From NCBI GenBank assembly GCA_014529385.2, contig CM043971.1:29839709-29903708 (forward strand): a DNA stretch of 64,000 bases. Reading direction: 5' to 3'. The position numbers were made by a program, and so were the translations under genes. Positions 1 to 11,857 of this stretch are shown piece after piece. Numbering within the stretch: the stretch's first letter is position 1; every line of letters starts with the position of its first letter. The notes under the pieces were generated by a model, which ran no database searches, was not told the DNA's origin, and saw only the letters and a program-made list of their open reading frames with translations. This DNA is from Adiantum capillus-veneris (lineage: Eukaryota; Streptophyta; Polypodiopsida; Polypodiales; Pteridaceae).

Positions 1-2323
1 TAACAACTTTCTCCTCATGGACAGGAGAAGAGGAGCAATTTGCTGCTCGGGAGACAAGTCCAAACCAACCTGACAACCCAAGTACCGAACTGCAGTCCTT
101 GGGGGAATCCACCTGAAACCCTCTCCTGGCATCCAATCTGGCACAGGAGCACTACCAACCGAGAAAGCCACTGTCTTTCTCCAGTTGATCAGTGCGCCCG
201 ATGCACAACAGAAGGTCTCAAGAGCCTGCTCACATCTGTGCAGATTGGCCTCCTAGCCATCTAAGTACAAGGCTGAGTCATCGGCAAACTCGGTGTCCAG
301 TAGCTCCTCTCCCCGAATAGGGAGTGCTAAGCCCCGAAGACCAACCTGCTGTGACACCAAAAATCTGCTCATCGCCTCCGCATAGAACAGAAAGAGAAAG
401 GGGGCAAGAGGACAACCCTGTCTGACCGAGTGTGTGAGCATGAAGCGCTCACCTCTCCCCCCTGCCAAAAGCACCTGACTGTGAGCATGTCTGTACAAAG
501 CTGACACCCCTTTGATCCAAGCATCTGAGAAGCCCATCCTGCGGAGAGTGCCCTCTAGAAAGTCCCAGTCAACTCGGTCGTATGCCTTCTCAAAATCGAG
601 AAGAAGAATCACAAGGTCCTCACCACGGAGCCGTGCTAGGGCAGAAGCCTCCCAGAAAGTAAAGATGTTGTCAAGGATACTGTGTTCCTTGACAAAACCT
701 GTCTGAGTCCCATGTATAAGGCTCTTGAAAAGTGGCTGAATCCTCAAACTCAGAGCCTTGGCAAGAATTTTGTAGGCTGAGTTGAGGATGGTGATGAGGC
801 GCCACTGTCGAATCTCATCCAAGGAGCCACCCTCCTTGGGAATGAGGTAGATCAGGCCCTCACTCATGCTGTCAGGCATCACTCCCGTGTGCAAAATGTA
901 CTGAAAAGCACTACAAAGATCTGGTCCAAGCAGGTCCCAGTACTCCAAGAAAAAGCTGGGAGTCAATCCATTCTCAGCTGGACAGCTACCACGAGGGAGG
1001 GCCCTCAGAGCTGTGTGCAGCTCCTCAAGCTGAAGTGGCATCTCTAGCCTCTGGCGCATCTCCTCTGTCACAAGACATGGCATCTGTGCCCAAACCTGCT
1101 CCCTGCATGCATCCTGCCGCTCTGACTGAGGCTCAGCCGACAATAACTCACGGTAAAAGTCAGTAGCAATTGCACGCATATCCTCTGGCTCACAAGCAAC
1201 TGACCCATCGGGCCTCCTCAACTGAATGACCTTGGCATGCGAGTGCCGAGGTCCCACTGTCTCAAAAAAGGCACCAGTCACTCTGTCACCCACCTGAGTC
1301 CACTGAGATGCCTGTCGGTGAAAGGCAAACTCATGACGCCTCTCCTCTGTGCTAGCAAGCTCCTATCGAGCCTGCTGTAACTGCTCCTCCAACCATGGAC
1401 TGTCTGGATGCTGCTCCTGCATCCTCTGTGTGAAGCAATGCCTCGTCTGAGACGCTGCTCCGCCTCCCTCGCTGCAGCCCGGCGAGCCAGAGACTCCTGA
1501 AGAAAAAAGTGGCTAAGTTGAGCTAGGCCTGAGGCCACTCTGTCTGCAGGTGAGACCTGGCTGTCCATGCCCTCTGTCCAGAGAGCCTCTACCCTCTCTC
1601 TGAGTGCTGAGTCCAACAAGACCCTCTCTGGGATGCGAAGCATCGTGCTCCCAATCCTCTGCCTGTCTGCCACCGTGAGGATCACTGGTGCATGGTCCGA
1701 GAAGGAAGTCCCTGCCAGGATGCCCACTGAACCCCCCCAGTCACTGAAGTGGTCACTAGTGTAGAAGCGATCTATCCGCGATAGATTCACTCCTCCCACT
1801 CTACGGTCCGATCTAGAGAAGGCAAGACTGTCTGAGGGCCTCACAAAACCAGAGTGCTGCCATGTATCCGAGACCCTCAAAGTCATACAAAACCTCTCCC
1901 AAGCTGCCAACTTGACTCCATGCACAGTAGCATGGCTGCGACCAATCCTGTCAGAAGGGTCCTCCAACATGTTGAAGTCCCCTCCTATACACCAATGATC
2001 GGCCTGCGGCAAAGACTCAACAATCTGTGACCAACTCTCTGCCCACAATGGCCTGCTGCAATGAGTGCGCAATAGTCATACATACCCCACCCTGGATGGA
2101 TGCCTCCAGGTCCAAAAGTAGCCGACCAAAAGGTATCCTAATGTCCATGCAAAATCTGACCACATCACCGAATGCGGCTCTCACACAGATGGTGCTCCTG
2201 AAGCATAAGGAGATCAATCTCTCCTCCCACAAGGAAACGCTAAAGCTCCTGACGCAATCGGCCCCGCTGTCGCTGAAACTGGGGCCCACCTAGTCCCTGC
2301 ACGTTCCATGAGACGATCCTCAT
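1..2323 (-). pseudogene. LINE A ORF2: endonuclease and reverse transcriptase, frameshifted and 3'-incomplete in window
   Basis: Reading starts at the ATG at 2323 with MRIVSWNVQGLGG, the typical first strand of an APE-type endonuclease, followed by DLLMLQEHHL (catalytic Glu). After a frameshift the nuclease continues with GGDFNM, SRIDRFY and SDHAPV, about 1700-2060. Another frameshift near 1280 joins the RT frame, which shows LLDFEKAYDRVDW, HSVRQGCPLAP and the active-site motif FADDSALYL around 260-290. A single in-frame TAG follows at 253, and the same frame stays open to base 1 with LINE thumb-type sequence. The protein would nick the target and copy the element RNA. Lesions: two frameshifts and one or more stops, so inactive as it stands. 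Confidence 0.9.
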
Positions 2324-4215
2324 GGGGAGCGAGAGAGAACAGATGCTGCCGCAGCAGCAAGACGGGCTATCTTCGAGGCAGGCTTGGATGGGGAGTAATC
2401 CGCATCCGAGCGTCCTCTAGATAGGCGTGACTGCAGTGAGTGCCTAGCCCTAGCCCAAGCAGAGCGAGCCGTGCGTAAAGCAACCTCCTCTGCCCAGCAG
2501 TCCTCATGAATGTATACATAGCAAGGCAAACACTACGTATCAGCAAAGAAGTACACCACAATGTGCCTACATCCTGCTGAATCTGGGGGTGTCACCGCAA
2601 ACTTGGCCAATGGCCACAAAGTCTGCAGCATATCTGTAACTCCAAGTTCTCCAATGTGGTGAGAGAACTCTAAGACCTGTGTATGCAACCATCCCACCAC
2701 TGAGTCAAGGGACCACTCTGTCTCGGCCCTACCACAGAGGGGGAAGGAGAAACCAACTGCGGAGTCCAGGGCCTTTGTCCCCCTAGCGGCGAGGAACAAA
2801 ACATGGACCTTGAAACAGGCTGCCTCATGGTCTGCCGCGGAATCGCCGAGAAAACGAGTGAACCCGTAGTGGAAGAAGTCCCAGCGGCGTCGGATGTAAA
2901 TGCTCGTCAGCCCACGAGGGATGGCTGCAAGGGAGGATGTCTGAATCTGCAGAGGGGGCCGCAAGAAGGGCTGACCCTCTCTCGCTAGGCGACTCGCGGC
3001 AAAGGCGCTGCCAAGAGATCTCCTAGCCGCTGGAGAGGGACCAGTCTCCTGAGCCGACTGAGGAACTGGAGTAGGAGGGGGGGGAGAAGGAGCTGGGGAG
3101 AGTGGAGGAGAAGAGGGGCGGGATGGGGCGACAGAGGTAGAGGGGCGAGGTGGAGAGGCGATGAGAGCAGAAGGCGGGGAGGATGAGGCAAAGGGGGGGA
3201 ACTCTGCGGGGGGGGGGGAGCGGCTGTCGATGGAGAAGCGGAGGTGGGGGCTGGTGCAGGGATCTCCTCCTGCTCAAGAGGACAAAAACGGTTCCCCGTG
3301 GGAACCCACTGCTGCTGAGTAGGCACCTGAGAGCCACTTTGAGTGCCAGGCTGACGCTGTGACCCTTGGCGTCGGCGGCCACGGGCTTGCTGCCACCCCT
3401 CCTCCGCTGGAGCCCCAGCCTCGGAGGGTGGCTCTGCATCTGTACGCTGTGCCACTGGCTGTGGTTGCAGGCCAGCCTTGGCAGGCTGGGGCTAAGGCTA
3501 TGGTGCAGGTCGCGGCCTCCTCCGTGGACAGGCCTTCGCTAGATGGCCCATCTGTCGGCAAATGAAGCACTGGTTCGGGAGGCCCGAGTACTCCACACTC
3601 TGTCGAAACCAACCCCCACTCACCCGAGGTAAAAGGATAACCTTTGGGAGCGTGTGGGTATCTCTGACCAAAACTCGAACTGAAGGAATGTAAGCCGCCT
3701 TGGCAGCTACTGATGCTGCCGTGCGAGGTGTCTCCAGGACAGTCCCAATGGCGGAACCGATCCTGGAAAGAAGTGGTTCGTACTCCCTCCGTAAACCCGG
3801 AAAGCAGACTGAGATGGGGATGTTTGCCTCCTCTACTAGAACATCCGAAGCCATGTCGCCACTGTCGAAAGTGGGCACGTGAAGCTCGGATGGCCAGTCG
3901 ACTCATAGATATGACCTTGGACCCCATCTCGGAGGACTCAAACTCGATCTGATAGTAACCCCGTCCGAGAATCTGGACATCCAAAATCTTTCCCACCTCT
4001 GCGAGAAGGCGGGCCTGGAGAAGGTCTCGCAGCTCTCCTCTGCTAGGTCGGGTGCCGAGAATCTTGCAGATGACCGAGGTCGCATGCAATCGCTCTACCT
4101 CTACGGCAAGGCTCGCTTGCTCTGTAGGCGAGAGAGCAAGTCGAATGGTGGGCTCAGCGGGGTCGGGCGAAGGGGCTTCTGGCGAGTCCCTCTGTGGCGA
4201 AGCTGGAGCCTCCAT
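2320..4215 (-). pseudogene. LINE A ORF1: nucleic-acid-binding protein with CCHC knuckle, frameshifted
   Basis: ORF1 starts at ATG 4215 (MEAPASPQRDSPEAP), giving a proline/acid-rich leader, then a DUF4283-like domain (about 3880-4150), then after a frameshift the zinc knuckle CFICRQMGHLAKAC near 3510-3560. A basic stretch WQQARGRRRQ and the NRFCPLEQEE motif (3290-3400), a proline-rich linker and a conserved tail (2533-2964) follow in other frames. Plant L1 ORF1 proteins have this order and are thought to coat the element RNA as a ribonucleoprotein chaperone. The last codons (LSRSP, stop) overlap the ORF2 start as ATGA at 2320-2323. At least three frame changes make it non-functional. The family assignment is firm; exact domain borders are estimates. 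Confidence 0.82.
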
Positions 4216-4373
4216 CTGTGTCTACTGTTGTGGCGTAAGAAGGGGACGACGGGAGGGTGCTGCAATTGGGCGCGCCAACACTGCTCCAAGGAGTTGAAAC
4301 AAATGCCGAAAGTGCCGAACTGCAGGGAGTAACCGAGGAGGAGGACCCAATCCCGCGAGCGAACGGGCTGAGG

Positions 4374-4374
<1 letters not shown>

Positions 4375-4406
<32 letters not shown>
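4375..4406. repeat. Poly-G run (32 bp) in LINE A leader
   Basis: An uninterrupted run of 32 G on the plus strand, poly-C in the sense of LINE A, lies about 160 bp upstream of ORF1. Flanks are GC-rich with further short G runs at 4530-4541. It could be a C-rich 5' UTR element, in line with the pyrimidine-rich leaders of the other LINEs here. Homopolymers of this length are prone to sequencing or assembly length error. Confidence 0.95.
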
Positions 4407-4407
<1 letters not shown>

Positions 4408-4560
4408 AATAGCGAGCTGGGGCAAGCGGGCAGGCGGCGAAAAAAGAAGCTGGGGGTGAGGGAGGGCGGGCGGGCGGCGGCAGCTGGGGCTGAGGGCAGG
4501 CGGACGGACTGGGATAGGGGCAGCGCGAGGGGGGGGGGGAGGGTGTGGAGTGGCGATGGC

Positions 4561-4959
4561 GCAGCATGGAGTTTACAGCAGCAGCGAGCGCACGTTGGGG
4601 TCGTCTTATTTTCTGCAAACCCTCAATCTCTAATTTGTCAGATGCAACCTTGAAATGCGTGATCGACACTCTAGCATTGTGTGGCATGTTTGTGCCCGAT
4701 AACATGGCCTCTAAATGAAGCCATCCTCTATTCTTACTTAATTGAACACTAGAGGTTGGAGTGCAGTGTAGACACAAACTTGATAAGTAGTTCGATTCAA
4801 AGTATGTACCAAAGAGGTTCATTATGTAGAGCTAGTGTAGGCATCTCATCTGACATCATAAGAAGCTTCAAATCAGCCCAAATCCACTTGTGAACTCGTG
4901 AGTGCTCATTAAGCCACTTAAGAGACCCTTTAACTAAGTCTAGGTGAGTCCACACCCTC
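4561..4959. other. Spacer without recognisable gene
   Basis: About 400 bp between the LINE A leader and the Tat-like fragment. Reading frames here are short and match nothing recognised. The last part may be the decayed downstream end of the minus-strand Tat-like element. Confidence 0.4.
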
Positions 4960-5903
4960 TAGAAATGCGCCTCATGGGTACCTACACCCTTTAGGTGTCT
5001 TTTCCACATCCTACAACATGATTCCATGCCACCTAGGCATCCTATAGACAAGAGGTTACACACAAGCATAGGATAAAGCCCATAAACCCAACACTTTGCT
5101 TTGGCTTGCCAAAACCAAGATGTTCCCAATAACAAGGGGTAAGCATCGATGATGTCTTCCATTCTTAAAACTACTGCACATGGCAGACAAGCTATCTTCA
5201 CTTCGTGTCGCACGAGCCCAAGTGGCTGCACTCTTCTCTGATCAACCAACTTTACCCCAAAAGGTGCCGGTTCAAACTCTTTGATGCCAAACTATGCGCA
5301 CAATGATTCTGACATCACATTAACACCTCAACCTCCATCAAGCAGTATATTTGGCACAACTCCTCTGATGCCGATTGTAACTACCCGCATTTGCTCATCA
5401 TAAACAATGGCTGGAACTAGTTCAGCATTGTTCACTTCCAACACTACTTCCTCCTTATCAGGTTTCTTTCAATTCTTCTTGGCATCCTAGTTTATCTCTT
5501 CAACTAATTGCTCTCTGAATGGTGGCTCCAATTCCAACAATTGTGCGATTATCATCGACAAGGGGTAAATTCTTTAATTGCTTCCACAGAGCAGACTCCC
5601 CAATTTCTCTTTCCTTTTGGTTTTTCTTGGCCTGCTTAGTGTCTGCTACATGGGTCATCTCAGCTAACATCTCATCCTTGCACAAAGGGTACTGAAAATG
5701 AACTCTTCGCTTTGGGTTACTTGATTTGGCAGCCTGCTCCTGCATCTCCCATGCCTTGCTTTTTGACTAAGCCTATTGCTATTCCTTGGACCAATGATCC
5801 ATCTCAGTAGGTTTAACGCCACTTTTGTTTGTATCAAATAAAGCAGCATCAACAAGTACCTTATGAGTAGACTTGCTCGACTACTCCTCTGTCTTTTAGG
5901 CAA
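4960..5903 (-). pseudogene. Tat-like Ty3/gypsy gag-protease fragment, heavily decayed
   Basis: On the minus strand a reading frame broken by stops runs through a lysine-rich linker (KRRVHFQYPLCKDEML, ALWKQL) around 5560-5740, then the retropepsin region: ILLDGG followed by a stop and GVNVMSESL near 5290-5330, the flap region, and AYPLLLGTSWFWQAKAK near 5090-5150. The plus-strand Tat element nearby has IVDGGSGINLMP and FPLLIGRPWLRHTKA at equivalent places, which supports homology. No RT or integrase follows below 4960, so the element is truncated. Gag zinc knuckles were not seen. Confidence 0.7.
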
Positions 5904-6054
5904 AGGTCTCCTCTTGCCGTGTGGGCACTACTGTTTCTCCTGCAGTTTGTGTTGCTTTAACCATCTTGGTGGCCTACTCCCTAACTGTATGCTGCTCGGT
6001 CTACTTGATGTAACCGGCCTGCACATAGTAGACAGCGGTACTATTTCAATTACC

Positions 6055-6715
6055 TGTTAACTTTACACATAGCACTCAGAAGAAAGGAGAGCACACATGC
6101 ATCTGGCGACTAGAATGTCACTGCGCACACAAAGACCGACACCCTAAAGGCCCCAAAGATTGGCGCCCCTTTCGGTATTCCTTTATTCAATTAAGAACAC
6201 GATCCGAACACAGATCAAAGTCTTACAAAGCTGTCCAAATCTGGCAAGGGCTCAATTTGCATGTTTTTGACCCAATTTCGGCAGCATAACGACGCCAAAA
6301 CCCTTGTAGGTCAAGAGCACATGCCTCAGACAGATTCCCTCGCAATTTAGAAGCTTTTTGGTGGGCTGTAACAAAATTTCAGCGCGTTGTAATTCCCTGT
6401 TTTGTCACTGCCAGGTGCTCGAAGCCCTGTCTAGCATGCCAAGGCCTTCCCGATGCTTCCCTGGTGTTCTCTTGCAATTTAGATGCGAAACCCTATACCT
6501 ACAGAAAACCACAACAGGCTGTAATTCTCTGTTTTGAATCGTTTTTAGCGGAGCGAACACGTCTATGCGTGTCCCAAGAGCTCCTGCGGGCAATGGGACA
6601 GCCACCTCCTGATTTGGACGAGTTTTCAAGCAAGAAAACTCTCCGAATTCGCAATCTTTTGCGATGGAACTGTGCGTACCTGTGGGGATTAGCAATTAGC
6701 TAACCCGGTTCCTGT
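6055..6715 (-). repeat. LTR-like block associated with the minus-strand Tat-like fragment
   Basis: Read on the minus strand this block contains AATTGAATAAAGGAATACC, a polyadenylation-like AATAAA, then CGAAAGGGGCGCC and CTTTGGGGCC (6140-6190). The same string marks the R/U5 region of the chromovirus LTRs elsewhere in this window. It lies immediately upstream, in sense, of the fragment at 4960-5903, as a 5' LTR would. The downstream edge ends in TTAACA (6055), like the TTACA ends of other LTRs. The upstream edge near 6715 is a guess; no target duplication was found. Confidence 0.55.
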
Positions 6716-6989
6716 TCAGAAGGCTCTTGCCAAATGCGCATAAAACCCCTAGAACTGTACATAGTCAAATGAGAAGCCCAACTAGTGGGGTATTACCATA
6801 TGTGCAAAGGGGAGAGAGAGATGCGCAAGAGAAAATCATCGCGCTACATGAGACAAAGGAGAAGGCAAGATTTTCATTAAAGCTGTGAATCTGCACCCAC
6901 TACTCCCACACACTCTGTAAATGCACTTAGGAGAAAATCAGCCTTCTCTCTTGGTTTAGCGCCCCTCTTGGGATGAGAGTCTTGGGAGT
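6716..6989. other. Spacer without recognisable gene
   Basis: About 270 bp of moderately AT-rich sequence between the LTR-like block and the first recognisable gag codons of the plus-strand Tat element. It may be leader sequence of that element, but no primer binding site or LTR end could be identified. Confidence 0.4.
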
Positions 6990-6991
6990 GT

Positions 6992-7590
6992 GTGTTGACG
7001 TGCAGGTTGCTCTTCTACTGCCATGTGACTTATTGCCACTTCTGCGAGAAGTCTGGGCATGAAGACAAGGGTTGCTACTATATCAAGGGATTACGGCAGA
7101 TACAGCAAAGTCTAGGTCCTTCTCTCCAACAAGGGCTAGCACCTGCATCAAACATGGTGTCACCATATAGCCATCAGAACCCGATGCCACCTCTGCTGAC
7201 AACACCTCCTATGCAAGGTATGCACAACAACTTTACATCCCCCAGCTTTTATCATGCTAGTACTCCTTCAGTTCCCCAAAGCTTCTACACGTCAGCATCC
7301 GGTCCAATGCAGCAAGGGCCGAGACCACCTCGCCCCTCAAATAGGCTAATTTTGTGCTACAGGTGCGGGGAGTATGGACACTATTAGTGCAAATGTCCCT
7401 TACGAGAAGGGTCCCCTCCTTGCCGACATTGCCCTGAAGCTAAGGATCACTATAGTAAGGATTGTCCAAAACAACGAGCGTCCACATCTTCAAGCACAAG
7501 CCAGAACCAGCAGGAGTTTACATTCCCAAAGCTTAATCTCATCACAGTAAAGGCCCCGCCTTCCGCTCTTGTAGTTGCCTCTCGAGATGG
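6992..7590 (+). pseudogene. Tat gag C-terminal part with three zinc knuckles
   Basis: Three knuckles are visible: CHFCEKSGHEDKGC (7036-7075), CYRCGEYGHY-stop-CKC (7360-7400), and CRHCPEAKDHYSKDC (7420-7465). The second contains a TAG at 7386; the third has one extra residue before the histidine. Between them is a proline/glutamine/methionine-rich linker. Such knuckles bind genomic RNA in the virus-like particle. The matrix/capsid-like part expected upstream is not recognisable. Confidence 0.75.
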
Positions 7591-7591
7591 G

Positions 7592-8920
7592 TTGAAGCAA
7601 GTGGAAGAGCCGGCTGGTGTGCTCACACGGGCACAGAGAGCTGCTCTTGGCCTCAGCCTCCCTGGCGGTCCAATCTTTCCATCTCCTGTCACACAAATGA
7701 GTCAAACTCCAGTAGTAGCTGACAAACTAGCAGGTAGTGTCAATAGCCAACCTACGTCGCTTCTATCAGATATTGATGGTGCTTTCATGGAAGCAGTAGA
7801 GAACTTGCAGAAGCTTAAGATACCGGAGGAAGATCTAATCAAAGGAAACAAGCCCACAACAGAGTCTATCTTGAAAAACACTTTTCAGCAAGTGTCACTA
7901 TACGACATGCTTCGACTTGATGCAAATTTAAGAAGTGACACCCTTTCCATCATCCAGTCTGTGTACCCGGGTGCAGGGCGTAATGGCGGGCACCTACCTG
8001 TGCAGCCCTTGGAGTCCTACATGATTTCATATCCGGCTGCTCCCCTCACCGACTACAAAAGTCCTCATCTCACTGTGTCTATTCTTGGGCATCAATTCTC
8101 AGGCGTCATAGTGGATGGTGGATCTGGGATCAATCTGATGCCAGAATTTACTATGTTTGCCTTATGTCTGCAGCCTACCTGCCCTACTCCATTCGCTGTT
8201 ACATCGGCAGACCAGAGGACAGTCTACCCTGTGGGCATAGTAGAGAAGGTGTCTCGATGGTACAAGACTTCACGTTTAGCTTAGATTTTGTGGTGGTCAG
8301 TCTTCCTCAGGTGGAGGGAGGATTTCCTTTGCTGATTGGTAGACCATGGTTGCGGCATACTAAGGCACTTCATGATTGGGGAAACGACGCAATGTGGATA
8401 CATACTGCTGGCTCCCCCCCCATGCAACCAATTCGGCTCGAAGGAGGTATGGATCTAGTGGTTCATCACAGCTCATTGTCAGTACAGTTCAACCCCGACC
8501 CTGAGCAACCCATCCCACCTGATGGGTCTGACGAAGACCTGCTGCTGCAGTGGTTGGAAGCTACCGCCTCGATGCCATGCTATGTGGGCTCTATTCAAAA
8601 CTCACCTGTGCCGGTAACACTCTCTCTCCCAACTCCTCAGGCGGACATAAATGTCCCAAGTCCTACAGCAGACAGTGGACCAGTCGAAGAAGTAAGTGTG
8701 TCAGCCCCAAATTCTCTTGATTCGGATGATCCTCCTATGGAAGCCCTCGGCCTCGGGGAATCTATAGCACTTTACCGAAGGGGGAAAAAATCTCCTCTGC
8801 ATGAACTCGCCAATGATTTCCCCCTCCCTCTAAAATCTCCCAGGTCGGACGCCCCGCCCCCTCAAAAGCACTCGGTTATGCCTGTGTCTGAAGATTTACA
8901 CTTCGAGGAGCTTCCACCAG
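7592..8920 (+). pseudogene. Tat aspartic protease region and acidic linker
   Basis: The frame from 7592 runs through the protease catalytic stretch IVDGGSGINLMP (about 8110-8145) and ends at 8284. A frame change around 8230-8260 shifts it to the frame carrying DFTFSLDFVVVSLPQ and FPLLIGRPWLRHTKA (8290-8370), the second half of a retropepsin. A 500-bp proline/serine/acid-rich linker follows up to the RT, with no domain seen. The active-site triad reads Asp-Gly-Gly instead of the usual Asp-Ser/Thr-Gly. The enzyme would process the Gag-Pol precursor. A frameshift disables it. Confidence 0.75.
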
Positions 8921-8921
8921 G

Positions 8922-10500
8922 ATGGTTCGAGAAGAGTATGCGGAGTTTCCAATCGATCAAACACCAGCACATGAAGTTTCGAAGCTCCAAGAGGCAGCTC
9001 AGTTCTCAACTTCTGAAGTACCCTCGACAGTTACACCTCCTGACCCTATCAAAAAGGTCAACCTGGGCGACCCTGACAACCCTCAGCACGTCCTCTTAGC
9101 AGCTTGGTTATGGGAGCATCCCGCATTACTTGATCAGGTAGTTTCTTTTATTCACTCTTTAAAGGATGTTTTTGCTTGGTCCTACAAGGATTTGGAAGCG
9201 ATCCCACCAGAATTGGGTCTCCACACAATCCCTCTGGTTGAAGGGGCTAAGCCTGTCAGAGGCCGAGCTTATAAGCTCAACCTAAAGTATGCAGAGGCTG
9301 TCAAGTCAGAGCTCGAAAAAATGCAAGAGGCAAGGATCATTGTACCTGTGGAGCACTCTGAGTGGTTATCACCCATGGTGATAGCGCCTAGGAAGCAGTC
9401 CAATAAAATTCGGGTGTGTGTAGATTACCGCGCGCTGAATAAGGTAACTATTCCAGATGGTTTCCCCACACCTTTCACTGAGCGTGTGCTCAAAGATGTA
9501 GCAGGGCATGTTTTGTACAGTTTCATGGATGGGTTTAGTGGGTACAATCAGTTGGGCATCCATCCAAGTGATCAGCTGAAAACGGCTTTTGTGACTCCCT
9601 GGGGTATATTTATCTACACTAGAATGTCTTTTGGGTTGAAAAACGCTCCACCTTCCTTCAATCGGGCGGTATATCTCATCTTTTGTCCTCTGCTTACGGA
9701 TCATCTTCGCATCTTCATGGACGATTTTTCGACCTTCTCAGGTGCTCAATGTTCAACCCCAATGGAAAATCTAGAGGAACACCTCGCTCAGCTCTCTGCT
9801 GTCTTCCTCAGGTGCAGAGAGGCACGGCTAAAACTCAATCCTAACAAATGTCACTTTTTGGTCACTGAGGGCACACTTCTAGGCCATGTGGTATCTGCCA
9901 AAGGTTTAGCACCTGACCAGAGAAGATCGTGGCAATCTTGAAGTTACCACCTCCCATCAATCCGAAAGGTGTTCAGAGCTTTGTAGGCCACACAGGATAT
10001 CATCGTAGGTTCATACGAATGTATGCACAGGTGGCTCAACCATTGACTTGACTCACTAGTGCTACAGTACCCTTTAAATGGTCAAAACTTGAGGCTGAAG
10101 CATTTGAATACCTCAAAAAGCGCCTCACTGAAGCACCTATTTAGTGGCTCCGGATTGGTCTCTCCCTTTTCATGTGCATACGGATGCCAGTCAACTGGCT
10201 GTGGGGGCTGTGCTGACTCAGCCTAGTAAAGAGTACAACCTGGATCGCCCTGTTCACTATGCAAGTCGCTTGCTCACCAAAGCGGAGCGCAACTACAGCA
10301 CCACAGAAAGGGAAGGTTTGGCTATGGTGTATTCTTTATAAAAGTTTCGTCATTACTTGTTAGGGGTTCACTTCACTATCATCACAGATCATGCGCTATG
10401 CTATCTTCTGAATAAACCTCAAGTTGCAGGAAGAGTGTGGAGATGGCTACTCATATTCTAGGAGTTCGACTTCGAAGTAGTTCTTAGTCCAGGCAAGCGG
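8922..10500 (+). pseudogene. Tat reverse transcriptase and RNase H
   Basis: The uninterrupted part (8922-9941) carries WLSPMVIAPRKQSNKIRVCV, DYRALNKVTIPDGFP, FMDGFSGYNQLGIHP, FGLKNAPPSFNRAVY and the catalytic FMDDFSTF (about 9710-9740). After a frame change near 9930 the connection continues with VQSFVGHTGYHRRFIRMYAQ (9970-10030). Stops occur near 10050 and 10143. RNase H shows [14 protein letters not shown] (10170-10215) and [15 protein letters not shown] (10300-10340), then TDHALCYLLN and VMADHLSRIH. These enzymes convert element RNA into double-stranded cDNA. At least one frameshift and four stops. Confidence 0.85.
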
Positions 10501-10506
10501 CCCGTC

Positions 10507-11857
10507 ATGGCCGACCATCTCTCTCGCATACACACAGGTGAGCCCAATACTAGGGTTGATGATGATTTTCCTGATAGTCATCTTTTTAAGGTGGACACAA
10601 CCCCAAAATGCTATGGAGATGTGTTACATCTGCTCTCTACTGGCCTATATCCTGAGAATGCTTCTCCCTTGCAAAAAAGAAGACTCTTGCTGAAGTCTAG
10701 ACCGTTCTCTTTGATTGGCGGACAACTCTACAAATCTGGGCCAGATGGTGTGTTGCGCAGGTGCGTCTCTCCTCATGAAGTGGACCACATTATGGAGGAT
10801 GCACACAGTGGTCCTACAGGTGGCCACTACCCTTGTCACATCACGGCACAAAAAATCTTTCAGACAGGCTTATGGTGGCCCTATATATTTAGAGATGCTA
10901 TTGCTCATGTCAAGATTTGTGATGTCTGCCAGCGATGTGCGCCCAAGCCTAGCAAGCAATCAAATCGCCCTCTGCAGGTATCTATGGCGTGGTTGCCCTT
11001 TGAGAGATGGGGCTTGGACTTTGTTGGTCCAGTTACTCCATCTGCTCAATCAGGCAATCGTAAGTATCTCTTGGTAGCAACAGATTATGCAACGAAATGG
11101 GCCGAAGTGGTGGCTACCATCGACTGTACAACCGCCACTATCGCAAAATTTTTGTATGAAAATATTTTTTGCAGGTTTGGGTGTCCTCTGGAAGTCACCA
11201 GTGATCGAGGTAGTCATTTTGTCAACGACTTGATCTCCACTCTCCTCACGAATTACAAGATTTTTCATCGCAAATCTTGCTCTTACTATCCTCGAGCAAA
11301 TGGGCAGGCTGAAAGCACTAACAAAGTGCTAATCGCGCTTCTCAAGAAAGCTTGTCATCTGCATCCAACATCTTGGGCTTAGGCTATCCTCGACACAGTT
11401 TGGGCTTATCGCACCTCCTTCAAGGCAACCGCTAACTACACCCCATTCCAACTAGCTTTTGGCTTAGAAGCAATTGCACCATATGAGTTCAACTCAGGTT
11501 CAGCAAGAGTGGGAAGTGTTTGTGTCACAGCGGCATTTCTTCAGCAAACATCTCTCGGCTCTCAATGTTAGAAGAAAGCAGGAGGTTAGCTTCACATGCT
11601 CTCCAAGCCGAGCAAATTTGTCGCAACGCGTGGCATGACCGCCATCTCTGAAGGCCGAAAATAAAGCAAGGTTCCCTGGTGCTACTCTATCAAGCTAAGT
11701 ATCTAAAGAAAGCTAAGAAGATGGTTCCAACCTGGCAAGGGCCATTCAGGGTCTAGGAAATTTTGCCACAAGGAGCAATCCAGTTAGTAACTTTGGATGG
11801 TGTTCCATTGCCTCTAGTAAATGGCTTCAGAATCAAGTGCTATTACTCTGAGTAAGC
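10507..11857 (+). pseudogene. Tat integrase
   Basis: An open stretch of 291 codons (10507-11382) holds the HHCC zinc module (GGHYPCH ... CDVCQRC, 10815-10935) and the DDE core: WGLDFVGPV (11010-11035), VTSDRGSHFV (11195-11225) and ANGQAESTNK (11290-11325), so all three acidic residues are present. A TAG at 11380 and later frame changes interrupt the C-terminal part, but AYRTSFKATANYTPFQL and WQGPFRV (a GPY/F-like module), then LVNGFRIKCYYSE are readable to 11857. No chromodomain follows. Integrase inserts the cDNA into host DNA. Confidence 0.85.

Larger units (their letters stand above)
1..4560 (-). mobile_element. LINE family A (L1-type non-LTR retrotransposon), 3' end outside the window
   Basis: A minus-strand non-LTR retrotransposon with the plant L1 order: ORF1 with a CCHC zinc knuckle, then ORF2 with AP-endonuclease and reverse transcriptase. 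The window begins inside the RT domain, so the RT tail, 3' UTR and poly(A) or other tail lie beyond base 1. The upstream limit is uncertain: coding begins at 4215, a poly-G run sits at 4375-4406, and GC-rich DNA continues to about 4560. Each ORF carries a few frameshifts or stops, so this copy is inactive but not ancient. LINEs of this type move by target-primed reverse transcription. Confidence 0.9.

Noticed and set aside
4375-4406. Assembly gap filled with G
   Set aside because: A similar 35-G run sits exactly at a polypurine tract, where a G-rich sequence is expected, so at least that run is biological. For this one length error cannot be excluded, but the tract itself is kept as a repeat.
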